Shown: piece by piece, positions 7,636-22,081 of the stretch
Layout of the letters: every line of letters starts with the position of its first letter
Numbering within the stretch: position 1 is the stretch's first letter
Assembly (NCBI GenBank): GCA_951799425.1
Contig: OX637398.1
Coordinates: 15,348,270-15,412,269, forward strand
Source of the DNA: Ilex aquifolium
Lineage: Eukaryota; Streptophyta; Magnoliopsida; Aquifoliales; Aquifoliaceae
Length of the DNA: 64,000 nucleotides
Direction of reading: 5' to 3'
Program-made: the position numbers and the translations under genes
The notes under the pieces: model-generated
Seen by the model: the letters and a program-made list of their open reading frames with translations, nothing else
Database searches by the model: none
Told to the model about the DNA's origin: nothing

Positions 7636-9538
7636 TCAAGGGGTGGAACTACTACTGGTGTAGGGAAGGGCAAGAGTGGAACGACTCCAGTTTAATAAAA
7701 ATCTTTTGATGATACCAACTCGTGTATAGTTTTGCCACCTTAAGAAGCTCATTTCTTGATGTCTATTCATAGCAAAGCACAATTGACTCACCGGGTTTAT
7801 TGAAAAACGTCCGGTTCAGCGGATTTGGACCAGAACTGTCCGGTTCATTGGTTTTTACCGAGTTTTCTACTTAAATGATTTAATACATTATCCGGGCCGG
7901 TTTAATGGCTGGTTCACCAGTTTACCGGGTCAACCTGCCGAGCGAGGCCGGGTCTTAAAAACAGTGGTGCAAATAGTAAAAGATGCAGGGCAATGATGGT
8001 AAAATTTCAGAATCTGCTAAATTGATATAGTCTCGGTAAATTAGGTATAACTTTTTACTCAGATATCGAATTTACATGATTCTTGTATAATTGGAAAACA
8101 TCCATCCAACACTACAATGTTGACTGAAATAACATTCTTCAAATTCAAATTGTTTAATGGTCAAAAATGAGCTGCCAATTTAAGGTAGTGCATAGATTCC
8201 GACAATCAGAGCAATCAGACAGGGTCCCGGTATTTTGGGCGTAGCTTTCGACTCGAACGTCCAAATAAATTGATTTAAACAAGGCTCGCACATATATATT
8301 CAAGGCTACAACTTTGTCAGAAATAGAGGTGTTCAAATTTAAATTATTTCTTGGCCAAAAATGGTCTGCAAGTTGAACTAAATGCACAGATCTAGACAGC
8401 TTGTGGCGGGAGCGTGAAACATTAATGATGAATGCTCCAAGCGGCTAGAGTAATTCAAATCTCAAACTCAATAGAGCTCAATTATAAAAAAGGGCATGAA
8501 GAAGAGTGGAGAAGACATCCCATTAAGTATTGCAAGAGTATTATACACATTCAAAAAGTGTTATACATTGTGAAAATTCCGTTATAGAGCTTGTTATTTT
8601 CTTCTCTCTTGTTGTACTATTTTTGTTCTTTTCTTATTAGATTGTTATAACCAATATTTACGCGTATTCGCGAAGTAATGCACTAATACCTTTCTCGCAT
8701 AGTTTATAACACTCGTCAGATCCAAATATGATTTTTCCAAAATAACAGTCCGTTGACCACCTATTCTACTAATAGCCCGTTGTCATTTCATAAGATTTGC
8801 CGACCCAATAGAAGTTGAAAGTACTTCGAATTATGTGTTTCTTGTTTCTCATGAGATCCCACATGTTTTCAATGAAATTGACATTTTCACAATCTGTTCA
8901 GAATACGCTGTCATCTAGACACCAATCTATTGCCACAGAATTACTGTAAAATAAATATAATGTATTGAATGTAAGTTAGAAAATGAACCTAAAAAGAATT
9001 AATATTATAGCTACACTATATTGACATGCATTTTAAATCATTACCATAAAACTATGCATGACACGTAAATGCTTTTATGTTATTATAAGAAAATAAAGGC
9101 AATAAAAAAAAAAAAAAACTTACCATATGCCACTTGCAATTATGCCTTCAAGCGCATTGACAAAATTCCAAATTTGTCTAGGGATGGACATTTCATCATG
9201 CTTTGAAAAAGCCTGAATCAGTAGGGACCTGAGATCCTCTAGACCTTCAAGAACACCAGACTCAAAACTAATCTGATTCTACCTAATGTTCCGCAGTTTG
9301 GCTTTATGCCCTTTGGTGATGTAAATTCCTTTCCTCAAGTTTCCAAATTTCCATGACATGTCATTTTTTTACCCTACAAAAATCTTAAACCAAGTAACAC
9401 TGACTTGAAAATGTTCTTGGATTCTTTTTAAAAAAAAAATAAAGGTCACTTGTCTCGTGCTTCAGTTTTAGGTAAGTGTCCGTACTCTGTGTATCTTCTC
9501 TCGACAAATGATTTCCAATCGTCGATTATCCTCAGCAC
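7636..9538. repeat. Satellite copy 5 (1,903 bp)
   Basis: One of the more diverged copies. Private changes include TAGGGAAGGGCAAGAGTGG, GAAAAACGTCC, CTGCCGAGCGAGG, ACAGTGGTGC, GCTGCCAATTT, TATTCGCGAAG and TTTGCCGACCC. Confidence 0.97.
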
Positions 9539-11443
9539 TCAAGGGGTGGAACTACTACTGGTGTAGGGAGGGGCAAGGGTGGAACGACTCCAGTTTAATA
9601 ATAATCCTTTGATGATACCAACTCGTGTATAGTTTTGCCACCTTAAGAAGCTCATTTCTTGATGTCTATTCATAGCAAAGCACAATTGACTCACCGGGTT
9701 TATTGAAAATCGTCCGGTTCAGCGGATTTGGACCAGAACTGTCCGCTTCATTGGTTTTTACCGAGTTTTCTACTTAAATGATTTAATACATTATCCGGGC
9801 CGGTTTAATGGCTGGTTCACCAGTTTACCGGGTCAACCTGCCGGGCGAGGCCGGGTCTTAAAAACACTGGTGCAAATAGTAAAAGATGCAGGGCAATGAT
9901 GGTAAAATTTCAGAATCTGCTAAATTGATATAGTCTCGGTAAATTAGGTATAACTTTTTACTCAGATATCGAATTTACATGATTCTTGTATAATTGAAAA
10001 ACATCCATCCAACACTACAATGTTGACTGAAATAACATTCTTCAAATTCAAATTGTTTAATGGTCAAAAATGAGCTGCAAATTTAAGGTAGTGCATAGAT
10101 TCCGACAATCAGAGCAATCAGACAGGGTCCCGGTATTTTGGGCGTAGCTTTCGACTCGAACGTCCAAATAAATTGATTTAAACAAGGCTCGCACATATAT
10201 ATTCAAGGCTACAACTTTGTCAGAAATAGAGGTGTTCAAATTTAAATTATTTCTTGGCCAAAAATGGTCTGCAAGTTGAACTAAATGCACAGATCCAGAC
10301 AGCTTGTGGCGGGAGCGTGAAACATTAATGATGAATGCTCCAAGCGGCTAGAGTGATTCAAATCTCAAACTCAATAGAGCTCAATTATAAAAAAGGGCAT
10401 GAAGAAGAGTGGAGAAGACATCCCATTAAGTATTGCAAGAGTATTATACACATTCAAAAAGTGCTATACATTGTGAAAATTCCGTTATAGAGCTTGTTAT
10501 TTTCTTCTCTCTTGTTGTACTATTTTTGTTCTTTTCTTATTAGATTGTTATAACCAATATTTACGCGTATTGGCGAATTAATGCACTAATACCTTTCTCG
10601 CATAGTTTATAACACTCGTCAGATCCAAATATGATTTTTCCAAAATAACAGTCCATTGACCACCTATTCTACTAATAGCCTGTTGTCATTTCATAAGATT
10701 TGTGGACCCAATAGAAGTTGAAATGACTTCGAATTATGTGTTTCTTGTTTCTCATGAGATCCCACATGTTTTCAATGAAATTGACATTTTCACAATCTGT
10801 TCAGAATACGCTGTCATCTAGACACCAATCTATTGCCACAAAATTACTGTAAAATAAATATAATGTATTGAATGTAAGTTAGAAAATGAACCTAAAAAGA
10901 ATTAATATTATAGCTACACTATATTGACATGCATTTTAAATCATTACCATAAAACTATGCATGACACGTAAATGCTTTTATGTTATTATAAGAAAATAAA
11001 GGCAATAAAAAAAAAAAAAAACCCTTACCATATGCCACTTGCAATTATGCCTTCAAGCGCATTGACAAAATTCCAAATTTGTCTAGGGATGGACATTTCG
11101 TCATGCTTTGAAAAAGCCTGAATCAGTAGGGACCTGAGATCCTCTAGACCTTCAAGAACACCAGACTCAAAACTAATCTGATTCTACCTAATGTTCCGCA
11201 GTTTGGCTTTATGCATTTTGGTGATGTAAATTCCTTTCCTCAAATTTCCAAATTTCCATGACATGTCATTTTTTTACCCTACAAAAATCTTAAACCAAGT
11301 AACACTGACTTGAAAATGTTCTTGGATTCTTTTTAAAAAAAAAATAAAGGTCACTTGTCTGGTGCTTCAGTTTTAGGTAAGTGTCCGTACTCTGTGTATC
11401 TTCTCTCGACAAATGATTTCCAATCGTCGATTATCCTCAGCAC
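9539..11443. repeat. Satellite copy 6 (1,905 bp)
   Basis: First copy with CGAATTAATGC instead of CGAAGTAATGC and with TTTAATAATAATCC. Private changes include GTCCGCTTCATTGG and TTTATGCATTTTGG. Confidence 0.97.
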
Positions 11444-13347
11444 TCAAGGGGTGGAACTACTACTGGTGTAGGGAGGGGCAAGGGTGGAACGACTCCAGTT
11501 TAATAAAAATCCTTTGATGATACCAACTCGTGTATAGTTTTGCCACCTTAAGAAGCTCATTTGTTGATGTCTATTCATAGCAAAGCACAATTGACTCACC
11601 GGGTTTATTGAAAATCGTCCGGTTCAGCGGATTTGGACCAGAACTGTCCGGTTCATTGGTTTTTACCGAGTTTTCTACTTAAATGATTTAATACATTATC
11701 CGGGCCGGTTTAATGGCTGGTTCACCAGTTTACCGGGTCAACCTGCCGGGCGAGGCCGGGTCTTAAAAACACTGGTGCAAATAGTAAAAGATGCAGGGCA
11801 ATGATGGTAAAATTTCAGAATCTGCTAAATTGATATAGTCTCGGTAAATTAGGTATAACTTTTTACTCAGATATCGAATTTACATGATTCTTGTATAATT
11901 GGAAAACATCCATCCAACACTACAATGTTGACTGAAATAACATTCTTCAAATTCAAATTGTTTAATGGTAAAAAATGAGCTGCAAATTTAAGGTAGTGCA
12001 TAGATTCCGACAATCAGAGCAATCAGACAGGGTCCCGGTATTTTGGGCGTAGCTTTCGACTCGAACGTCCAAATAAATTGATTTAAACAAGTCTCGCACA
12101 TATATATTCAAGGCTACAACTTTGTCAGAAATAGAGGTGTTCAAATTTAAATTATTTCTTGGCCAAAAATGGTCTGCAAGTTGAACTAAATGCACAGATC
12201 CAGACAGCTTGTGGCGGGAGCGTGAAACATTAATGATGAATGCTCCAAGCGGCTAGAGTGATTCAAATCTCAAACTCAATAGAGCTCAATTATAAAAAAG
12301 GGCATGAAGAAGAGTGGAGAAGACATCCCATTAAGTATTGCAAGAGTATTATACACATTCAAAAAGTGCTATACATTGTGAAAATTCCGTTATAGAGCTT
12401 GTTATTTTCTTCTCTCTTGTTGTACTATTTTTGTTCTTTTCTTATTAGATTGTTATAACCAATATTTACGCGTATTGGCGAATTAATGCACTAATACCTT
12501 TCTCGCATAGTTTATAACACTCGTCAGATCCAAATATGATTTTTCCAAAATAACAGTCCATTGACCACCTATTCTACTAATAGCCCGTTGTCATTTCATA
12601 AGATTTGTGGACCCAATAGAAGTTGAAATGACTTCGAATTATGTGTTTCTTGTTTCTCATGAGATCCCACATGTTTTCAATGAAATTGACATTTTCACAA
12701 TCTGTTCAGAATACGCTGTCATCTAGACACCAATCTATTGCCACAAAATTACTGTAAAATAAATATAATGTATTGAATGTAAGTTAGAAAATGAACCTAA
12801 AAAGAATTAATATTATAGCTACACTATATTGACATGCATTTTAAATCATTACCATAAAACTATGCATGACACGTAAATGCTTTTATGTTATTATAAGAAA
12901 ATAAAGGCAATAAAAAAAAAAAAAAAACTTACCATATGCCACTTGCAATTATGCCTTCAAGCGCATTGACAAAATTCCAAATTTGTCTAGGGATGGACAT
13001 TTCGTCATGCTTTGAAAAAGCCTGAATCAGTAGGGACCTGAGATCCTCTAGACCTTCAAGAACACCAGACTCAAAACTAATCTGATTCTACCTAATGTTC
13101 CGCAGTTTGGCTTTATGCCCTTTGGTGATGTAAATTCCTTTCCTCAAATTTCCAAATTTCCATGACATGTCATTTTTTTACCCTACAAAAATCTTAAACC
13201 AAGTAACACTGACTTGAAAATGTTCTTGGATTCTTTTTAAAAAAAAAATAAAGGTCACTTGTCTGGTGCTTCAGTTTTAGGTAAGTGTCCGTACTCTGTG
13301 TATCTTCTCTCGACAAATGATTTCCAATCGTCGATTATCCTCAGCAC
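11444..13347. repeat. Satellite copy 7 (1,904 bp)
   Basis: Carries ATGGTAAAAAATGAGC, shared only with distant copy 21, and private CTCATTTGTTGATG and ACAAGTCTCGC. Confidence 0.97.
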
Positions 13348-15252
13348 TCAAGGGGTGGAACTACTACTGGTGTAGGGAGGGGCAAGGGTGGAACGACTCC
13401 AGTTTAATAATAATCCTTTGATGATACCAACTCGTGTATAGTTTTGCCACCTTAAGAAGCTCATTTCTTGATGTCTATTCATAGCAAAGCACAATTGACT
13501 CACCGGGTTTATTGAAAATCGTCCGGTTCAGCGGATTTGGACCAGAACTGTCCGGTTCATTGGTTTTTACCGAGTTTTCTACTTAAATGATTTAATACAT
13601 TATCCGGGCCGGTTTAATGGCTGGTTCACCAGTTTACCGGGTCAACCTGCCGGGCGAGGCCGGGTCTTAAAAACACTGGTGCAAATAGTAAAAGATGCAG
13701 GGCAATGATGGTAAAATTTCAGAATCTGCTAAATTGATATAGTCTCGGTAAATTAGGTATAACTTTTTACTCAGATATCGAATTTACATGATTCTTGTAT
13801 AATTGGAAAACATCCATCCAACACTACAATGTTGACTGAAATAACATTCTTCAAATTCAAATTGTTTAATGGTCAAAAATGAGCTGCAAATTTAAGGTAG
13901 TGCATAGATTCCGACAATCAGAGCAATCAGACAGGGTCCCGGTATTTTGGGCGTAGCTTTCGACTCGAACGTCCAAATAAATTGATTTAAACAAGGCTCG
14001 CACATATATATTCAAGGCTACAACTTTGTCAGAAATAGAGGTGTTCAAATTTAAATTATTTCTTGGCCAAAAATGGTCTGCAAGTTGAACTAAATGCACA
14101 GATCCAGACAGCTTGTGGCGGGAGCGTGAAACATTAATGATGAATGCTCCAAGCGGCTAGAGTGATTCAAATCTCAAACTCAATAGAGCTCAATTATAAA
14201 AAAGGGCATGAAGAAGAGTGGAGAAGACATCCCATTAAGTATTGCAAGAGTATTATACACATTCAAAAAGTGCTATACATTGTGAAAATTCCGTTATAGA
14301 GCTTGTTATTTTCTTCTCTCTTGTTGTACTATTTTTGTTCTTTTCTTATTAGATTGTTATAACCAATATTTACGCGTATTGGCGAATTAATGCACTAATA
14401 CCTTTCTCGCATAGTTTATAACACTCGTCAGATCCAAATATGATTTTTCCAAAATAACAGTCCGTTGACCACCTATTCTACTAATAGCCCGTTGTCATTT
14501 CATAAGATTTGTCGACCCAATAGAAGTTGAAATGACTTCGAATTATGTGTTTCTTGTTTCTCATGAGATCCCACATGTTTTCAATGAAATTGACATTTTC
14601 ACAATCTGTTCAGAATACGCTGTCATATAGACACCAATCTATTGCCACAGAATTACTGTAAAATAAATATAATGTATTGAATGTAAGTTAGAAAATGAAC
14701 CTAAAAAGAATTAATATTATAGCTACACTATATTGACATGCATTTTAAATCATTACCATAAAACTATGCATGACACGTAAATGCTTTTATGTTATTATAA
14801 GAAAATAAAGGCAATAAAAAAAAAAAAAAAAACTTACCATATGCCACTTGCAATTATGCCTTCAAGCGCATTGACAAAATTCCAAATTTGTCTAGGGATG
14901 GACATTTCGTCATGCTTTGAAAAAGCCTGAATCAGTAGGGACCTGAGATCCTCTAGACCTTCAAGAACACCAGACTCAAAACTAATCTGATTCTACCTAA
15001 TGTTCCGCAGTTTGGCTTTATGCCCTTTGGTGATGTAAATTCCTTTCCTCAAATTTCCAAATTTCCATGACATGTTATTTTTTTACCCTACAAAAATCTT
15101 AAACCAAGTAACACTGACTTGAAAATGTTCTTGGATTCTTTTTAAAAAAAAAATAAAGGTCACTTGTCTGGTGCTTCAGTTTTAGGTAAGTGTCCGTACT
15201 CTGTGTATCTTCTCTCGACAAATGATTTCCAATCGTCGATTATCCTCAGCAC
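13348..15252. repeat. Satellite copy 8 (1,905 bp)
   Basis: The right half matches the right half of copy 10 at GTCATATAG, CATGACATGTTATTTT and a 17-base A-tract, whereas the left half differs. This marks the start of the duplicated dimer block. Confidence 0.97.
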
Positions 15253-18200
15253 TCAAGGGGTGGAACTACTACTGGTGTAGGGAGGGGCAAGGGTGGAACG
15301 ACTCCAGTTTAATAATAATCCTTTGATGATACCAACTCGTGTATAGTTTTGCCACCTTAAGAAGCTCATTTCTTGATGTCTATTCATAGCAAAGCACAAT
15401 TGACTCACCGGGTTTATTGAAAATCGTCCGGTTCAGCGGATTTGGACCAGAACTGTCCGGTTCATTGGTTTTTACCGAGTTTTCTACTTAAATGATTTAA
15501 TACATTATCCGGGCCGGTTTAATGGCTGGTTCACCAGTTTACCGGGTCAACCTGCCGGGCGAGGCCGGGTCTTAAAAACACTGGTGCAAATAGTAAAAGA
15601 TGCAGGGCAATGATGGTAAAATTTCAGAATCTGCTAAATTGATATAGTCTCGGTAAATTAGGTATAACTTTTTAATCAGATATCGAATTTACATGATTCT
15701 TGTATAATTGGAAAACATCCATCCAACACTACAATGTTGACTGAAATAACATTCTTCAAATTCAAATTGTTTAATGGTCAAAAATGAGCTGCAAATTTAA
15801 GGTAGTGCATAGATTCCGACAATCAGAGCAATCAGACAGGGTCCCGGTATTTTGGGCGTAGCTTTCGACTCGAACGTCCAAATAAATTGATTTAAACAAG
15901 GCTCGCACATATATATTCAAGCCTACAACTTTGTCAGAAATAGAGGTGTTCAAATTTAAATTATTTCTTGGCCAAAAATGGTCTGCAAGTTGAACTAAAT
16001 GCACAGATCCAGACAGCTTGTGGCGGGAGCGTGAAACATTAATGATGAATGCTCCAAGCGGCTAGAGTGATTCAAATCTCAAACTCAATAGAGCTCAATT
16101 ATAAAAAAGGGCATGAAGAAGAGTGGAGAAGACATCCCATTAAGTATTGCAAGAGTATTATACACATTCAAAAAGTGCTATACATTGTGAAAATTCCGTT
16201 ATAGAGCTTGTTATTTTCTTCTCTCTTGTTGTACTATTTTTGTTCTTTTCTTATTAGATTGTTATAACCAATATTTACGCGTATTGGCGAATTAATGCAC
16301 TAATACCTTTCTCGCATAGTTTATAACACTCGTCAGATCCAAATATGATTTTTCCAAAATAACAGTCCATTGACCACCTATTCTACTAATAGCCCGTTGT
16401 CATTTCATAAGATTTGTGGACCCAATAGAAGTTGAAATGACTTCGAATTATGTGTTTCTTGTTTCTCATGAGATCCCACATGTTTTCAATGAAATTGACA
16501 TTTTCACAATCTGTTCAGAATACGCTGTCATCTAGACACCAATCTATTGCCACAAAATTACTGTAAAATAAATATAATGTATTGAATGTAAGTTAGAAAA
16601 TGAACCTAAAAAGAATTAATATTATAGCTACACTATATTGACATGCATTTTAAATCATTACCATAAAACTATGCATGACACGTAAATGCTTTTATGTTAT
16701 TATAAGAAAATAAAGGCAATAAAAAAAAAAAAAACCCTTACCATATGCCACTTGCAATTATGCCTTCAAGCGCATTGACAAAATTCCAAATTTGTCTAGG
16801 GATGGACATTTCGTCATGCTTTGAAAAAGCCTGAATCAGTAGGGACCTGAGATCCTCTAGACCTTCAAGAACACCAGACTCAAAACTAATCTGATTCTAC
16901 CTAATGTTCCGCAGTTTGGCTTTATGCCCTTTGGTGATGTAAATTCCTTTCCTCAAATTTCCAAATTTCGATGACATGTCATTTTTTTACCCTACAAAAA
17001 TCTTAAACCAAGTAACACTGACTTGAAAATGTTCTTGGATTCTTTTTAAAAAAAAAATAAAGGTCACTTGTCTCGTGCTTCAGTTTTAGGTAAGTGTCCG
17101 TACTCTGTGTATCTTCTCTCGACAAATGATTTCCAATCGTCGATTATCCTCAGCACTCAAGGGGTGGAACTACTACTGGTGTAGGGAGGGGCAAGGGTGG
17201 AACGACTCCAGTTTAATAAAAATCCTTTGATGATACCAACTCGTGTATAGTTTTGCCACCTTAAGAAGCTCATTTCTTGATGTCTATTCATAGCAAAGCA
17301 CAATTGACTCACCGGGTTTATTGAAAATCGTCCGGTTCAGCGGATTTGGACCAGAACTGTCCGGTTCATTGGTTTTTACCGAGTTTTCTACTTAAATGAT
17401 TTAATACATTATCCGGGCCGGTTTAATGGCTGGTTCACCAGTTTACCGGGTCAACCTGCCGGGCGAGGCCGGGTCTTAAAAACACTGGTGCAAATAGTAA
17501 AAGATGCAGGGCAATGATGGTAAAATTTCAGAATCTGCTAAATTGATATAGTCTCGGTAAATTAGGTATAACTTTTTACTCAGATATCGAATTTACATGA
17601 TTCTTGTATAATTGGAAAACATCCATCCAACACTACAATGTTGACTGAAATAACATTCTTCAAATTCAAATTGTTTAATGGTCAAAAATGAGCTGCAAAT
17701 TTAAGGTAGTTCATAGATTCCGACAATCAGAGCAATCAGACAGGGTCCCGGTATTTTGGGCGTAGCTTTCGACTCGAACGTCCAAATAAATTGATTTAAA
17801 CAAGGCTCGCACATATATATTCAAGGCTACAACTTTGTCAGAAATAGAGGTGTTCAAATTTAAATTATTTCTTGGCCAAAAATGGTCTGCAAGTTGAACT
17901 AAATGCACAGATCCAGACAGCTTGTGGCGGGAGCGTGAAACATTAATGATGAATGCTCCAAGCGGCTAGAGTGATTCAAATCTCAAACTCAATAGAGCTC
18001 AATTATAAAAAAGGGCATGAAGAAGAGTGGAGAAGACATCCCATTAAGTATTGCAAGAGTATTATACACATTCAAAAAGTGCTATACATTGTGAAAATTC
18101 CGTTATAGAGCTTGTTATTTTCTTCTCTCTTGTTGTACTATTTTTGTTCTTTTCTTATTAGATTGTTATAACCAATATTTACGCGTATTGGCGAATTAAT

Positions 18201-18272
18201 GCACTAATACCTTTCTCGCATAGTTTATAACACTCGTCAGATCCAAATATGATTTTTCCAAAATAACAGTCC
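14464..18272. repeat. Higher-order dimer block, first copy (3,809 bp)
   Basis: Covers right copy 8, all of copy 9 and left copy 10. It is followed at once by a second block with the same rare bases at a constant 3,809-bp offset. The left boundary could lie up to about 560 bp further left because no informative site separates the options. Confidence 0.85.
15253..17156. repeat. Satellite copy 9 (1,904 bp)
   Basis: I found no difference from copy 11. Shared rare bases are TTTTTAATCAGAT, TTCAAGCCTAC, a 14-base A-tract and TTTCGATGACATG. Confidence 0.97.
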
Positions 18273-19061
18273 GTTGACCACCTATTCTACTAATAGCCCG
18301 TTGTCATTTCATAAGATTTGTCGACCCAATAGAAGTTGAAATGACTTCGAATTATGTGTTTCTTGTTTCTCATGAGATCCCACATGTTTTCAATGAAATT
18401 GACATTTTCACAATCTGTTCAGAATACGCTGTCATATAGACACCAATCTATTGCCACAGAATTACTGTAAAATAAATATAATGTATTGAATGTAAGTTAG
18501 AAAATGAACCTAAAAAGAATTAATATTATAGCTACACTATATTGACATGCATTTTAAATCATTACCATAAAACTATGCATGACACGTAAATGCTTTTATG
18601 TTATTATAAGAAAATAAAGGCAATAAAAAAAAAAAAAAAAACTTACCATATGCCACTTGCAATTATGCCTTCAAGCGCATTGACAAAATTCCAAATTTGT
18701 CTAGGGATGGACATTTCGTCATGCTTTGAAAAAGCCTGAATCAGTAGGGACCTGAGATCCTCTAGACCTTCAAGAACACCAGACTCAAAACTAATCTGAT
18801 TCTACCTAATGTTCCGCAGTTTGGCTTTATGCCCTTTGGTGATGTAAATTCCTTTCCTCAAATTTCCAAATTTCCATGACATGTTATTTTTTTACCCTAC
18901 AAAAATCTTAAACCAAGTAACACTGACTTGAAAATGTTCTTGGATTCTTTTTAAAAAAAAAATAAAGGTCACTTGTCTGGTGCTTCAGTTTTAGGTAAGT
19001 GTCCGTACTCTGTGTATCTTCTCTCGACAAATGATTTCCAATCGTCGATTATCCTCAGCAC
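17157..19061. repeat. Satellite copy 10 (1,905 bp), recombinant
   Basis: The left half carries GGTAGTTCATAG, shared only with copy 12; the right half carries GTCATATAG and CATGTTATT, shared only with copy 8. The switch lies between about 17,711 and 18,273. Confidence 0.97.
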
Positions 19062-22000
19062 TCAAGGGGTGGAACTACTACTGGTGTAGGGAGGGGCAAG
19101 GGTGGAACGACTCCAGTTTAATAATAATCCTTTGATGATACCAACTCGTGTATAGTTTTGCCACCTTAAGAAGCTCATTTCTTGATGTCTATTCATAGCA
19201 AAGCACAATTGACTCACCGGGTTTATTGAAAATCGTCCGGTTCAGCGGATTTGGACCAGAACTGTCCGGTTCATTGGTTTTTACCGAGTTTTCTACTTAA
19301 ATGATTTAATACATTATCCGGGCCGGTTTAATGGCTGGTTCACCAGTTTACCGGGTCAACCTGCCGGGCGAGGCCGGGTCTTAAAAACACTGGTGCAAAT
19401 AGTAAAAGATGCAGGGCAATGATGGTAAAATTTCAGAATCTGCTAAATTGATATAGTCTCGGTAAATTAGGTATAACTTTTTAATCAGATATCGAATTTA
19501 CATGATTCTTGTATAATTGGAAAACATCCATCCAACACTACAATGTTGACTGAAATAACATTCTTCAAATTCAAATTGTTTAATGGTCAAAAATGAGCTG
19601 CAAATTTAAGGTAGTGCATAGATTCCGACAATCAGAGCAATCAGACAGGGTCCCGGTATTTTGGGCGTAGCTTTCGACTCGAACGTCCAAATAAATTGAT
19701 TTAAACAAGGCTCGCACATATATATTCAAGCCTACAACTTTGTCAGAAATAGAGGTGTTCAAATTTAAATTATTTCTTGGCCAAAAATGGTCTGCAAGTT
19801 GAACTAAATGCACAGATCCAGACAGCTTGTGGCGGGAGCGTGAAACATTAATGATGAATGCTCCAAGCGGCTAGAGTGATTCAAATCTCAAACTCAATAG
19901 AGCTCAATTATAAAAAAGGGCATGAAGAAGAGTGGAGAAGACATCCCATTAAGTATTGCAAGAGTATTATACACATTCAAAAAGTGCTATACATTGTGAA
20001 AATTCCGTTATAGAGCTTGTTATTTTCTTCTCTCTTGTTGTACTATTTTTGTTCTTTTCTTATTAGATTGTTATAACCAATATTTACGCGTATTGGCGAA
20101 TTAATGCACTAATACCTTTCTCGCATAGTTTATAACACTCGTCAGATCCAAATATGATTTTTCCAAAATAACAGTCCATTGACCACCTATTCTACTAATA
20201 GCCCGTTGTCATTTCATAAGATTTGTGGACCCAATAGAAGTTGAAATGACTTCGAATTATGTGTTTCTTGTTTCTCATGAGATCCCACATGTTTTCAATG
20301 AAATTGACATTTTCACAATCTGTTCAGAATACGCTGTCATCTAGACACCAATCTATTGCCACAAAATTACTGTAAAATAAATATAATGTATTGAATGTAA
20401 GTTAGAAAATGAACCTAAAAAGAATTAATATTATAGCTACACTATATTGACATGCATTTTAAATCATTACCATAAAACTATGCATGACACGTAAATGCTT
20501 TTATGTTATTATAAGAAAATAAAGGCAATAAAAAAAAAAAAAACCCTTACCATATGCCACTTGCAATTATGCCTTCAAGCGCATTGACAAAATTCCAAAT
20601 TTGTCTAGGGATGGACATTTCGTCATGCTTTGAAAAAGCCTGAATCAGTAGGGACCTGAGATCCTCTAGACCTTCAAGAACACCAGACTCAAAACTAATC
20701 TGATTCTACCTAATGTTCCGCAGTTTGGCTTTATGCCCTTTGGTGATGTAAATTCCTTTCCTCAAATTTCCAAATTTCGATGACATGTCATTTTTTTACC
20801 CTACAAAAATCTTAAACCAAGTAACACTGACTTGAAAATGTTCTTGGATTCTTTTTAAAAAAAAAATAAAGGTCACTTGTCTCGTGCTTCAGTTTTAGGT
20901 AAGTGTCCGTACTCTGTGTATCTTCTCTCGACAAATGATTTCCAATCGTCGATTATCCTCAGCACTCAAGGGGTGGAACTACTACTGGTGTAGGGAGGGG
21001 CAAGGGTGGAACGACTCCAGTTTAATAAAAATCCTTTGATGATACCAACTCGTGTATAGTTTTGCCACCTTAAGAAGCTCATTTCTTGATGTCTATTCAT
21101 AGCAAAGCACAATTGACTCACCGGGTTTATTGAAAATCGTCCGGTTCAGCGGATTTGGACCAGAACTGTCCGGTTCATTGGTTTTTACCGAGTTTTCTAC
21201 TTAAATGATTTAATACATTATCCGGGCCGGTTTAATGGCTGGTTCACCAGTTTACCGGGTCAACCTGCCGGGCGAGGCCGGGTCTTAAAAACACTGGTGC
21301 AAATAGTAAAAGATGCAGGGCAATGATGGTAAAATTTCAGAATCTGCTAAATTGATATAGTCTCGGTAAATTAGGTATAACTTTTTACTCAGATATCGAA
21401 TTTACATGATTCTTGTATAATTGGAAAACATCCATCCAACACTACAATGTTGACTGAAATAACATTCTTCAAATTCAAATTGTTTAATGGTCAAAAATGA
21501 GCTGCAAATTTAAGGTAGTTCATAGATTCCGACAATCAGAGCAATCAGACAGGGTCCCGGTATTTTGGGCGTAGCTTTCGACTCGAACGTCCAAATAAAT
21601 TGATTTAAACAAGGCTCGCACATATATATTCAAGGCTACAACTTTGTCAGAAATAGAGGTGTTCAAATTTAAATTATTTCTTGGCCAAAAATGGTCTGCA
21701 AGTTGAACTAAATGCACAGATCCAGACAGCTTGTGGCGGGAGCGTGAAACATTAATGATGAATGCTCCAAGCGGCTAGAGTGATTCAAATCTCAAACTCA
21801 ATAGAGCTCAATTATAAAAAAGGGCATGAAGAAGAGTGGAGAAGACATCCCATTAAGTATTGCAAGAGTATTATACACATTCAAAAAGTGCTATACATTG
21901 TGAAAATTCCGTTATAGAGCTTGTTATTTTCTTCTCTCTTGTTGTACTATTTTTGTTCTTTTCTTATTAGATTGTTATAACCAATATTTACGCGTATTGG

Positions 22001-22081
22001 CGAATTAATGCACTAATACCTTTCTCGCATAGTTTATAACACTCGTCAGATCCAAATATGATTTTTCCAAAATAACAGTCC
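18273..22081. repeat. Higher-order dimer block, second copy (3,809 bp)
   Basis: Covers right copy 10, all of copy 11 and left copy 12. At every informative site checked, including A-tract lengths of 17 and 14, it equals the first block, so the duplication is recent relative to the rest of the array. The boundary uncertainty is the same. Confidence 0.85.
19062..20965. repeat. Satellite copy 11 (1,904 bp)
   Basis: Duplicate of copy 9, at a spacing of exactly 3,809 bp. Confidence 0.97.
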
